Positions 52,577-60,381 of a DNA stretch of 64,000 nt are shown here, in pieces. Source of the stretch: Oscillibacter sp. MSJ-31 (GTDB lineage Bacteria; Bacillota; Clostridia; Oscillospirales; Oscillospiraceae). Location: NCBI RefSeq assembly GCF_018918025.1, contig NZ_JAHLPT010000003.1, positions 170,901-234,900 of the forward strand, given 5' to 3'. The notes beneath the pieces were generated by a model. It saw only the letters and a list, made by a program, of their open reading frames with translations. It made no database searches and was not told the DNA's origin. The position numbers were made by a program, and so were the translations under genes. Each line of letters opens with the position of its first letter. The first letter of the stretch is position 1.

Positions 52577-53588
52577 AGGTTCCCTCCTCGCTCGGCTCAA
52601 AGCGTTCCGCCAGTCCCGCAGTATAGCGCACATGGCCGTCATCGGTCACAAGGATCAGCTCGATGCGCAGATTTTTCTCTGCCGCGAGCGTATCACGCAG
52701 TGCAAGGCTTCCCGCCTCGCCGAGCACGAAGCAGGCGGTGGAGAGCGCGTCGGCCCACGCGCCGTCGCCGCACACGACCGTCACGCTTACCAGCCCGCTC
52801 TCGGCAGGCTTCCCGGTCTTGGGGTCGATGATGTGGTGGTAGCGCACGCCGTTTTCCTCAAAGCCGCGCTCATAGATGCCGGAGGTCACCACGAAGGTGT
52901 CCGCCGCCGTCAGCACGCCGAGAAATTCCGACGGGTCGGCAGGGTCCTTGACCGCGACGCGCCAGTCGCTGCCGTCCGGCTTCGCGCCGAGCAGCCCGAC
53001 GTCGCCGCCGAGGTCGATGACCGCGCTCGTTACGTTGAGCTCCGCGAGGACGGTGCGTACCGCATCGCCCGCATAGCCCTTGGCGATGCCGCCGAGGTCG
53101 AGCTGCGCACCGTCCGAGAGGGCGATCGTATTGCCGTCCACCGACAGCTTTTCCAAACCGACGTGCGCGAGCAGCGCGGACAGCTCCTCGTCCGACGGCA
53201 CGCGCGGCGCATCGCCGGTGAAGTCCCATGCGTCCATCACGGGCGCGACGGTAGGATCGAACGCCCCGCCCGAAAGCTCGCCGATGGTCCGCGCGATGTC
53301 CGTGAGTTGGGCAAGCTCCGCGTCCTCGACCGTGCCGTCGCGGTTGAGCGCGCTCACCGCGCTTGCCTTGTCGTGGCGGTCGAGCTTCGCGTCGAGCGTG
53401 CGCAGCGTTTCCTCCGCCGCGTCGAGTGCGGCGGAGGCGTTTTCGCCGTAGGCGGTCAGATTCATCACCGTGTCCATCGTGTAGACCGTGCGCGTTTCGC
53501 CCGCTTCCTGCTGCGTTCTCCCGCCGCAGGCGGTAAGGGACAGCGCGAGCGCCACAGTCAGAACGGCTGTCAACATACGTTTTGTCAT
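52551..53588 (-). CDS. apbE: FAD:protein FMN transferase (ApbE), lipoprotein
   Basis: 345 residues. Attaches FMN covalently to Thr of S/TGAT motifs in extracytoplasmic proteins such as RnfG and RnfD. A lipobox LTAC near residue 19 makes it a membrane-tethered outside enzyme. Recognisable parts are YTMDTVMNLTAYG, SGGAFDPTVAPVMDAW, LDLGGIAKGYAGD and DLGGDVGLLG. Its start at 53588 follows the D-aminoacylase gene by 28 bases. It can serve the Rnf complex encoded 12 kb away. Confidence 0.93.
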   Translation of the reverse strand: MTKRMLTAVLTVALALSLTACGGRTQQEAGETRTVYTMDTVMNLTAYGENASAALDAAEETLRTLDAKLDRHDKASAVSALNRDGTVEDAELAQLTDIARTIGELSGGAFDPTVAPVMDAWDFTGDAPRVPSDEELSALLAHVGLEKLSVDGNTIALSDGAQLDLGGIAKGYAGDAVRTVLAELNVTSAVIDLGGDVGLLGAKPDGSDWRVAVKDPADPSEFLGVLTAADTFVVTSGIYERGFEENGVRYHHIIDPKTGKPAESGLVSVTVVCGDGAWADALSTACFVLGEAGSLALRDTLAAEKNLRIELILVTDDGHVRYTAGLAERFEPSEEGTYVYEAIIA

Positions 53589-53616
53589 AGCTTCCTCCGA
53601 AATAATGAAGCGTTCG

Positions 53617-55209
53617 TTAGTGTGCCCGCAGCACGCGTCCCCGTGTCTCGCCGGTAAACTGCCCGTCCATGATCTCCGGTACGCCCGCGATGAACACGGC
53701 GTCCATGCCTGCGGCGAGCTGCCGCGGGGCGGTATAGGTGCCGTTCTCCCGGATATTTTCCGGCGAGAACAGGCACAGGTCGGCGTCCGCGCCGACGGCG
53801 ATGCGTCCCTTGCGGGAAAGACCGAGCCGGTCGGCAGACTGCATCGTGAGCTTGTGCACGGCCTGCGGCAGCGTGAGGATGCCGCGCTCGCGGACATAGT
53901 GCGCGAGAAAGCGCGCCGCGCTGCCGTACACGCGCGGGTGGCACAGCCCCTCGACGGGATAGGTCGCGTCGGAAATGGGCACGGAGAACGGCGCGCGCAG
54001 GATGGCCTCGATGTCCTCCTCCGCGGCGATGAAGTCGATCATGCCAGCCTCGCAGCGCTCGGCGGCGAGCAGGTCGAAGAGTGCGTCATAGGGGTCCTTG
54101 CCGAGCGTGTCCGCGATCTCCGCGAGAGATTTGCCCTCGAACGGCTTATACTCCTCCGTGTGCAGCGAGATCGGAACGACGTTCTCAAAGCCGACGAGGT
54201 GCGTGATGTTTTCAAAGTCGCTGCCCGTCTCCATGCGTCCGCGCATGGCGGCGCGGGAGCCCGGATCGCGCAGCGCGGCGGTCAGCGCATCCAGCCCGCC
54301 CTTTTGAAATTCCGGCGGCAGAACGTGAATGAGCTGGGTCGAGCCGGCGGAATAGGGATACACGTCGCAGGCGACGTCCAGCCCCTCCGCGCGGGCGTTT
54401 TCAAGAAGCCGGAGCATCTCCGGCACGGCGCGGCCCCAATTCCTCCGCCCGATGCCCTTGAGGTGCGAGATCTCCACGGGGCAGCGCAGCTCCCGGGCGA
54501 CGGTCAGCATCTCGCGCAGCGCGTCCACCACGCCGTCGCCCTCCTGCCGCATATGAACGGTGACGGGCAGCCTCCCACCGCGCAGCGGCTCAAGCGCGCG
54601 GATCAGCCCCTCGGTCGAGTAAAAGCACTCGGGCGCGTAGCCGAGACCGAGGGATACGCCGACCGCGCCGTCGGCGAGTGAGCGCTCCACAAGGCGGTGC
54701 AGCTCCCTGTACTGCCCGTCCGTCAGCGGGGCGTCGTCAAAGCCCGCGACGAGGGCGCGAAGCGTCCCCATGCCCGCGAGCATGGCGTTGTTCACGATTT
54801 GCGGCGTCCGCTCTGCTGCGGCGAAATAGTCCGCAAGGGACGCGAAGCACAGCTCGTCCCCGAACGCGCCGGTGATGGGCGCGAGATATGAGCGCACGGC
54901 GGGAGCGTGCGCCCCCGCGAGCGGCGCGAGCGACATTCCGCAGTTGCCGCCGACGAGCGTGGTCAGACCCTGCGCCAGCTCGGCACGTCCAAAATTGGGG
55001 CGGAACAGCGCCGCGTCGGTGTGGCGGTGAATATCCAGAAAGCCGGGCGTCAGCGTGCGGCCCCGCGCGTCAAGAACGTGCGCGGCATCGGCGTCGGTCA
55101 GACGACCGACCGCGGCAATGGTTCCGTCCTTGATGCCGACGTCGGCGGGAAAAGCGTCCGCGCCGGTGCCGTCGAGCACCTGCGCACCGCGAATGAGCCA
55201 GTCCAGCAT
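53617..55209 (-). CDS. N-acyl-D-amino-acid deacylase-like amidohydrolase
   Basis: 530 residues. An amidohydrolase-superfamily barrel: GFLDIHRHTDAAL gives His-x-His, GGNCGMS the Cys-containing loop, and EISHLKGIG a further His, as in D-aminoacylases. Length and the C-terminal beta-sandwich (about 470-530) fit. It may release D-amino acids from N-acyl forms, useful for cell-wall recycling or fermentation. ATG 55209 has GGAGG upstream and lies 4 bases after the formyl-THF ligase gene. Confidence 0.83.
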   Translation of the reverse strand: MLDWLIRGAQVLDGTGADAFPADVGIKDGTIAAVGRLTDADAAHVLDARGRTLTPGFLDIHRHTDAALFRPNFGRAELAQGLTTLVGGNCGMSLAPLAGAHAPAVRSYLAPITGAFGDELCFASLADYFAAAERTPQIVNNAMLAGMGTLRALVAGFDDAPLTDGQYRELHRLVERSLADGAVGVSLGLGYAPECFYSTEGLIRALEPLRGGRLPVTVHMRQEGDGVVDALREMLTVARELRCPVEISHLKGIGRRNWGRAVPEMLRLLENARAEGLDVACDVYPYSAGSTQLIHVLPPEFQKGGLDALTAALRDPGSRAAMRGRMETGSDFENITHLVGFENVVPISLHTEEYKPFEGKSLAEIADTLGKDPYDALFDLLAAERCEAGMIDFIAAEEDIEAILRAPFSVPISDATYPVEGLCHPRVYGSAARFLAHYVRERGILTLPQAVHKLTMQSADRLGLSRKGRIAVGADADLCLFSPENIRENGTYTAPRQLAAGMDAVFIAGVPEIMDGQFTGETRGRVLRAH

Positions 55210-55213
55210 GGTC

Positions 55214-55786
55214 TTACGCCTCCGGCTCCATGACGCCGCGCTCCGTGACGTAGAGCGTGCAGCGGCGGTCATGCTCCTCGGTGGGAACGGCCTCGCTCAT
55301 CAGCCGCTCGCGGCAGATGAGGCAGGTCGGACAGCTCAGCTGCGGCAGCAGACGGTCATAGTAGCCGCCGCCCTGTCCGAGCCGGCGGCCCCTGCGGTCG
55401 AACGACAGGCAGGGCACCACGGCAAAGTCGATGTCGGCGGGCGTGACGAGCGCGCAGTCCGCCTTCGGCTCTAAAATGCCGTACATCCCCGGCACGAGCT
55501 CGTCCATCGACGTGACCACGCACAGGTCGAGCGCGTGGCCCTCGGCGCAGCGGGGCAGGACGAGCGTCTTGCCCGCGGCAAGAGTCTCCTTCAGCAGCAG
55601 CGCGGTGTCGATCTCATGGACGGTGCCGGCAAAGGCGAACACGGTCCCCGCGGCCCGGTATTCCTCCAGCGCGAGGACGCAGCGGCAGATGGCCTCCGAG
55701 CTTTCGGCCTTGTAGGCGGGGTCAAGCGTGCGCTCGGTCTGGCGGATATAGGTGCGCAGGGCTTTCTTTTCTTCGATGACGGACAT
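55214..55786 (-). CDS. 5-formyltetrahydrofolate cyclo-ligase
   Basis: 190 residues. Converts 5-formyl-THF to 5,10-methenyl-THF with ATP, rescuing a dead-end folate. The conserved region RRGRRLGQGGGYYDRLL and the N-terminal KKALRTYIRQTERTLD are diagnostic. RBS GGAGGG precedes ATG 55786. It heads an operon on the minus strand and faces folD on the plus strand across a 192-base region, so two folate genes share a divergent control region. Confidence 0.93.
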   Translation of the reverse strand: MSVIEEKKALRTYIRQTERTLDPAYKAESSEAICRCVLALEEYRAAGTVFAFAGTVHEIDTALLLKETLAAGKTLVLPRCAEGHALDLCVVTSMDELVPGMYGILEPKADCALVTPADIDFAVVPCLSFDRRGRRLGQGGGYYDRLLPQLSCPTCLICRERLMSEAVPTEEHDRRCTLYVTERGVMEPEA

Positions 55787-55824
55787 GGGATATCCCTCCG
55801 GTCAGATAAAATTTCATCCCCCTT

Positions 55825-55853
55825 ATGGTAGCAGAAAGCGGCGGAAATAGCAA
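55825..55853 (-). promoter_or_regulatory. Promoter of the formyl-THF ligase-apbE operon
   Basis: Minus strand: -35 TTGCTA (55848-55853), 17-base spacer, -10 TACCAT (55825-55830). Confidence 0.6.
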
Positions 55854-55881
55854 GGCGGCGAAGAAAGGAAATCCTTCCGGC

Positions 55882-55931
55882 GCAAACGGTTTGCAAAAGA
55901 AATTGACAGCGAAAATTTTGTTTGTTATCCT
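55882..55931 (+). promoter_or_regulatory. folD promoter with an adjacent palindrome
   Basis: -35 TTGACA (55903-55908), 17-base spacer, -10 TATCCT (55926-55931). Eight bases upstream of the -35 sits a perfect palindrome GCAAAC-G-GTTTGC (55882-55894), placed between the two divergent folate promoters. Confidence 0.65.
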
Positions 55932-55978
55932 AACGTTGAGATCACGGCGCACCGCGCCGGCATGAGGAGGAAACCATC

Positions 55979-56824
55979 ATGGCGATGTTACTCAAGGGGG
56001 CCGACGCCGCCAGGGCGTTGACCGAACAGCTGCATGAGCAGGCGGAGGAGCTGAAGAAAAACGGCACAGAGCCCTGCCTTGCCATTCTGCGCGTGGGTGC
56101 GCGCGAGGACGATCTGTCCTATGAGCGCGGCGCGCTCAAGCGCTGCGAGAAGGTCGGCATCACGGTCCGTCAGGTCGTGCTGCCCGAGGACGCGGGCCAG
56201 CAGGAGCTGATGGACAACATCCGTTCGCTCAACGAGGACGAGCGCGTTCACGGCGTTCTGATGTTCCGCCCGCTGCCCAAGCACCTCGACGACGAGGCCG
56301 CCCGCCGCGCCCTCGACCCGAAGAAGGATATGGACGGCATCACCGATGGCTCGCTCGCCGCGGTCTACGCCGGCACCGACGGCGGCTATCCGCCCTGCAC
56401 CGCCGCGGCCTGCGTGGCGCTGCTCAAGCATTATAACGTGCCCATCAAGGGCAAGCGCGTGGTCGTGATCGGCCGCAGCCTCGTCATCGGCAAGCCGGTC
56501 TCCCTGCTGCTGCTCGCCGAGCACGCGACTGTGACCATCTGCCACAGCCGCAGCGAAAATCTGCCCGCCATCTGCCGCGAGGCGGACATTCTCGTGGTCG
56601 CTGCCGGTAAGGCCGGCATGGTCGGCGCGGAGAGCGTCCGCGCGGGCCAGATCGTGCTGGACGTGGGCATCCACGTCGGCGCGGACGGCAATCTCTGCGG
56701 CGACACCCGCTTCGCCGAGGTGGAGCCGATCGTGGAGGCCATCACGCCCGTGCCCGGCGGTGTCGGCGCGGTGACGACGGCCATCCTCGCGAGCCACGTT
56801 ATCGAGGCGGCGAGGAGAAGCTGA
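55979..56824 (+). CDS. folD: Bifunctional methylene-THF dehydrogenase / methenyl-THF cyclohydrolase
   Basis: 281 residues. Interconverts 5,10-methylene-, methenyl- and 10-formyl-THF. Motifs present: FRPLPKHLDDEAARR, PKKDMDGIT, VIGRSLVIGKPVSLLL and PVPGGVGAVTTAIL. The usual catalytic Lys is expected in the YERGALKRCEKVGI segment near residue 50. GAGGAGG precedes ATG 55979. Monocistronic, ended by a strong terminator, and divergent from the formyl-THF cyclo-ligase gene. Confidence 0.95.
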   Translation: MAMLLKGADAARALTEQLHEQAEELKKNGTEPCLAILRVGAREDDLSYERGALKRCEKVGITVRQVVLPEDAGQQELMDNIRSLNEDERVHGVLMFRPLPKHLDDEAARRALDPKKDMDGITDGSLAAVYAGTDGGYPPCTAAACVALLKHYNVPIKGKRVVVIGRSLVIGKPVSLLLLAEHATVTICHSRSENLPAICREADILVVAAGKAGMVGAESVRAGQIVLDVGIHVGADGNLCGDTRFAEVEPIVEAITPVPGGVGAVTTAILASHVIEAARRS

Positions 56825-56844
56825 GCAAAACCGAAGGATCGTCC

Positions 56845-56877
56845 AAAAACGGCGGCGCAGAAAGCGCCGCCGTTTTT
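56845..56877 (+). terminator. Terminator of folD
   Basis: Perfect 14-base stem (56845-56858 / 56864-56877), 5-base AGAAA loop, ending in TTTTT. Twenty bases after the folD stop. Confidence 0.92.
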
Positions 56878-56893
56878 CATTGCACTCGATCGG

Positions 56894-56902
56894 TGATATA
56901 CT
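56894..56902 (+). promoter_or_regulatory. Extended -10 promoter of the integrase gene
   Basis: TGATATACT (TG-n-TATACT), an extended -10. The base run 17 bases upstream (TTTTCA) is a poor -35 and belongs to the folD terminator tail. Start codon lies about 30 bases downstream. Confidence 0.45.
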
Positions 56903-56932
56903 GCCTCCATTCCAAAAGGAGGGCGAACGAAT

Positions 56933-58075
56933 ATGCGAAAATCCATCAAACGAAATCTTGCCTACGACGATCAAAAGGACCTTTACTACGTCACGATGCA
57001 CTACGGGATGCGGCCCGACGGCTCGCGCGACCGCTGCGTGCGCACCTTCCGCTGCCTCGACGACGCCGAGAGCACCCTGACGGAGTTTCTGCGCCTGCGC
57101 GCGCTCAAGCGCACGCGCCACGGCGGCGAGGTCATTCTCGCCGACTGGCTGGAGGTCTGGCTGCGGGATTTTATCTGCCCGAACCGCGAAAAGACCACCG
57201 TCCACGGCTACGAGAACATCATCCGACTCCACCTTGTGCCCGCGCTGGGCGAGGTGAAGCTGCCGGAGCTGCAGCCGGCGCAGCTGCAGCGGTACTACGC
57301 GGAGCTGCTGGAAAAGGGACTCTCCCACAACACCGTGCGCAAGCACCATGTGCTGCTGCACACGGCGCTGGAGGCCGCCGTCCGGCAGGGGCTGCTGCGG
57401 GAAAACGTGACGCGCTATGTTACGCCGCCGGCCAAGGTGCTGCCGAGCCACCGCTACTACGATCCCGCGCAGCTGCGCGAGCTGTTTTGCCGCTGCGCGG
57501 GCACGGAGATCGAGCCCGCCGTCAAGCTGGCGGGCTATCTGGGGCTGCGGCGCAGCGAGATCTGCGGACTCAAATGGCGCTGTGTGGATCTGGACGCGAA
57601 GATCGTCACCGTCCGCGAGGTGCGAACCTCCGTGGGCGGAACGTTCATTGAGAAAAAGCCTAAGTCCTATTCCTCCGTGCGGCGGCTGTGCTACGATGGG
57701 GTGAGCGATCTGGAGGAGCTGCTCACGCGGCTGCACGACGAATGGGAGCGCGGGCAGCGTGAGCGGGGCACAGGCTTCAATCCCGAGGGCTACGTGGCCG
57801 TCACGGAGCAGGGAAAGCCGTGGGACCCGAACGGCCTCGGACGGCGCGTCGCGGTCTTCGTTGAGGAGAACGCCCTGCCGTCCATCTCGCTCCACGGCCT
57901 GCGCCACAGCTTTGCGAGCGTCGCCAACAGCCGCAGCGTGCCGATGTTCACCATCTCCAAGGCGCTCGGCCACAGCTCGACGAGCATCACGAGCGAGGTC
58001 TACACGCACCTTTTCGACGAGACGGTGCAGGACGTGGTAAACGTGGTGGCAAAGGCCATCGGGACGCGCGCTTAG
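56933..58075 (+). CDS. Tyrosine-type site-specific recombinase/integrase
   Basis: 380 residues. An N-terminal arm-binding-like region (1-55), a core-binding SAM-like domain (about 65-165) and a catalytic domain (about 175-375) are complete. Catalytic residues: Arg in LGLRRSEICGL, HGLRHSFAS (His-x-x-Arg), LGHSSTSIT (His) and Tyr in EVYTHLF. So it should be active. No excisionase, phage or conjugation gene is near, and no att repeats or tRNA were seen beside it. AGGAGG lies upstream of the ATG. Its stop overlaps the convergent GH18 gene. Confidence 0.9.
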   Translation: MRKSIKRNLAYDDQKDLYYVTMHYGMRPDGSRDRCVRTFRCLDDAESTLTEFLRLRALKRTRHGGEVILADWLEVWLRDFICPNREKTTVHGYENIIRLHLVPALGEVKLPELQPAQLQRYYAELLEKGLSHNTVRKHHVLLHTALEAAVRQGLLRENVTRYVTPPAKVLPSHRYYDPAQLRELFCRCAGTEIEPAVKLAGYLGLRRSEICGLKWRCVDLDAKIVTVREVRTSVGGTFIEKKPKSYSSVRRLCYDGVSDLEELLTRLHDEWERGQRERGTGFNPEGYVAVTEQGKPWDPNGLGRRVAVFVEENALPSISLHGLRHSFASVANSRSVPMFTISKALGHSSTSITSEVYTHLFDETVQDVVNVVAKAIGTRA

Positions 58076-59355
58076 AGAAGCGTCTCGATATCAAAGAGCG
58101 AGGCGAGCACCGCCCAGTTCTGGGGAAAGGGACGTGTAAGATTCCAGTACCCCACGCCCTGCAAATGGTATTCGTCCGCGAGGCGGAGCTTGGCCTCGAT
58201 GCTGCGCGCATCCTCGAACCAGACGGCGTGCTCGCGCCCGCCGCGGTCGGTGTAGTGGTAATAGGGGGCCTGCGCGGCCGCGTCGTATTGAATGGCAATG
58301 TCGTGGCGCAGAGCGCGCTCGACCGCCTGCACCGGCGAGAGAGATTCCGCCCGCGTCTCGCCGGATACGAAGGGCAGAGGCCAGTCGTAGCCGTAGAGCG
58401 GGATGCCCATGAAGATCTTTTCCGGCGCGACGACGGTCAGGGCATAGTCCAGCACGGCGCGCACCTGAGTGAGCGGCGCGACCGCCATCGGCGGTCCGTA
58501 GGTATAGCCCCACTCATAGGTCATCAGAAACACCGCGTTGGCTGCCGCGCCGAGGAGCGCGTAGTCGTGTGCCTCGTAGAGCAGTCCACGCTGCGCGGCG
58601 CTCGTTTTCGGCGCGAGCGCGACGACGACCGGACAGCCGAGCGGATTGAGCGCTTCGCGCAACCGCGTGATGAAGGCGGCGTAGGCCTCGCGCTGCTCGG
58701 GCAGCACATATTCAAAATCCACGTCCAGTCCGAAGTAATGCCGGGCCTGTACGGTCTCGAGGATGCTCTGCACCAGAGCGTCCTGCGCGTCCGCGTCCTC
58801 CAAGATGAGCGTGGAGCGGGCGTTGTCGAAGCGGCCCTCCTCCGTGAGCGTGGAGAGGTGCATGAGCGCGGCCGTGCGGTACTGTCCGGCGGCGGCGAGC
58901 AGCCATTCGTCCGCGAGCGGCAGCAGCGTGCCGTCGGCGTTGATGCCGTAGGTAAAGGGCGTGAGGTAGGTGAGATAGGGCAGCGCGGCGTCGAGCAGAC
59001 CACCACGGATAAAGGGGTAGCTGTAGGCGTTGACGGCGAGTGTGCGCGTGGGCGTGTCGTCGTAGGCGATGACGAGCGTCTGCCCGGGGTAGAGGGCGCT
59101 GCGCCCGCCGAGGGCGGGATTATTCTGATAGAGCGTCCGCGCGCTCAGACCGTAGCGCAGGGCGATGGAATAGACGCTCTCGCCGCTCGCGACCGTGTGC
59201 AGCTCGCGCGGACGGCGGACGACGAGCGTCTGCCCGACGGCGAGCGGAGCGTCCGGCGCGATGCCGTTGACGCCGGCGAGAATGCCCGCCGGCACACCGT
59301 ACCGCGCGGCGACCGACGAAACGGTCTCGCCCGCGCGCACCACATGAATATCCAT
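58072..59355 (-). CDS. LysM-GH18 spore-lytic type hydrolase (YaaH/SleL-like)
   Basis: 427 residues. Two LysM domains (about 3-47 and 52-97; HVVRAGETVSSVAARYGVP, HTVASGESVYSIALRYGL) bind peptidoglycan. A GH18 barrel (about 105-425) has the catalytic GLDVDFEYV (DxDxE), TYEWGYTYGPP and a late WFEDARSIEAK motif. No signal peptide, as in SleL and YaaH coat-associated cortex-lytic enzymes (N-acetylglucosaminidases). This suggests sporulation. Start ATG 59355 with GAGGTGAT. Its stop codon overlaps that of the integrase gene by four bases, convergent. Confidence 0.9.
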   Translation of the reverse strand: MDIHVVRAGETVSSVAARYGVPAGILAGVNGIAPDAPLAVGQTLVVRRPRELHTVASGESVYSIALRYGLSARTLYQNNPALGGRSALYPGQTLVIAYDDTPTRTLAVNAYSYPFIRGGLLDAALPYLTYLTPFTYGINADGTLLPLADEWLLAAAGQYRTAALMHLSTLTEEGRFDNARSTLILEDADAQDALVQSILETVQARHYFGLDVDFEYVLPEQREAYAAFITRLREALNPLGCPVVVALAPKTSAAQRGLLYEAHDYALLGAAANAVFLMTYEWGYTYGPPMAVAPLTQVRAVLDYALTVVAPEKIFMGIPLYGYDWPLPFVSGETRAESLSPVQAVERALRHDIAIQYDAAAQAPYYHYTDRGGREHAVWFEDARSIEAKLRLADEYHLQGVGYWNLTRPFPQNWAVLASLFDIETLL

Positions 59356-59414
59356 AAAAGATCACCTCGCACCAGCCTATGCGCGGCGCGGGTGCGCTAT
59401 CCGCGGATTTTTCC

Positions 59415-59442
59415 TTGCAATGCGCCCGCGGTGCGGTATAAT
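59415..59442 (+). promoter_or_regulatory. Promoter of the pyridoxamine kinase gene
   Basis: -35 TTGCAA (59415-59420), 16-base spacer, perfect -10 TATAAT (59437-59442). Confidence 0.7.
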
Positions 59443-59472
59443 AGGAGAAGCAAAAAGGAAGGAGCCGTTTTT

Positions 59473-60321
59473 ATGCCTACGCCGAGAGTTGCCGCCATCC
59501 ACGATATGTCCGGCTTCGGCCGCTGCTCGCTGACCGTCGCCATCCCTGTGCTCAGCGCGATGGGCGTGCAGTGCTGCCCGCTGCCGACCGCCTATCTCTC
59601 CACGCACACCGGCGGCTTCACGGGCTATACCTTTCTGGATATGACCGACGAGCTGCCCAAGACCGCCGCGCACTGGGCGGAGCTCGGCATCCACTTCGAT
59701 GCCGTTTACACCGGCTTCATGGGCAGCGAGGCGCAGATGGACCTTGCGGCGGACTTTGTACGCACCTTCCGCCGCGACCGCTCAACGATCTTTATCTGCG
59801 ATCCCGTGATGGGCGACCACGGCAAGATCTACAAGACCTATACGCCCGCGATGTGCGCGGGCATGACGCGGCTGGCGGAGCTGGCGGACGTGATCGTGCC
59901 GAACCTGACCGAGGCGGCGGTGCTGCTCGGCGAGGACCATTCCTTCGGCGCCCTGACGCATGACGAGGCAGGCTATCGCTCGGTCGTTGAGCGCCTGAGC
60001 CGGAACGGAACGCGCAGCGTGGTGCTCACCGGCGTGATGCTCCGCAAGGGAGAGATCGGCGCGTGCGTCTTTGACCGCACGAGCGGCGGGACGGAGTTTC
60101 TTTTCGACACGTTCATCGGCAAGGAGTTTCACGGCACCGGCGACGTGTTCGCGAGCGTGCTCACCGGCGCGCTCGTCAAGGGCAAAACGCTGCACGAGGC
60201 GGTGCGGCTCGCGGAGGCCTTTGTGCGCGAGTGCGCCATTCAGACCATGCCGCAGAACATACCGGCCCGCGAGGGCGTGGACTTCGAGCCGATCCTCTGG
60301 AAGCTGCACGAGGGCTTATAA
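59473..60321 (+). CDS. Pyridoxal/pyridoxamine kinase-like protein
   Basis: 282 residues of the ribokinase fold. HDMSGFGRCSLTVAIPVLSA is the glycine-rich start of the pyridoxamine-kinase group; CDPVMGDHGKIY and the anion hole GTGDVFASVLTG complete the site. It phosphorylates vitamin B6 vitamers to PLP/PMP precursors. Homology begins at ATG 59473, which has AAGGAAGGAG upstream; the open frame before it is antisense to the GH18 gene. Monocistronic. Confidence 0.87.
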   Translation: MPTPRVAAIHDMSGFGRCSLTVAIPVLSAMGVQCCPLPTAYLSTHTGGFTGYTFLDMTDELPKTAAHWAELGIHFDAVYTGFMGSEAQMDLAADFVRTFRRDRSTIFICDPVMGDHGKIYKTYTPAMCAGMTRLAELADVIVPNLTEAAVLLGEDHSFGALTHDEAGYRSVVERLSRNGTRSVVLTGVMLRKGEIGACVFDRTSGGTEFLFDTFIGKEFHGTGDVFASVLTGALVKGKTLHEAVRLAEAFVRECAIQTMPQNIPAREGVDFEPILWKLHEGL

Positions 60322-60330
60322 AAGAGAAAA

Positions 60331-60370
60331 CGGAAAGGATGTTTCCCGGGAAACATCCTTTCCGCTTTTT
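60331..60370. terminator. Bidirectional terminator after the B6 kinase gene
   Basis: Near-perfect palindrome of 34 bases (60331-60364) with a CCGG turn, followed by CTTTTTT on the plus strand and preceded by AGAAAA. Lies between convergent genes. Confidence 0.9.
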
Positions 60371-60381
60371 TGCGGGTGCGG

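Noticed and set aside
53589..53616. Separate promoter for apbE
   Set aside because: Only 28 bases between genes and no -35/-10 pair; operon read-through is simpler.
58165..59472. N-terminal extension of the pyridoxamine kinase
   Set aside because: The open frame upstream is antisense to the GH18 gene; RBS, promoter and homology all fix the start at 59473.
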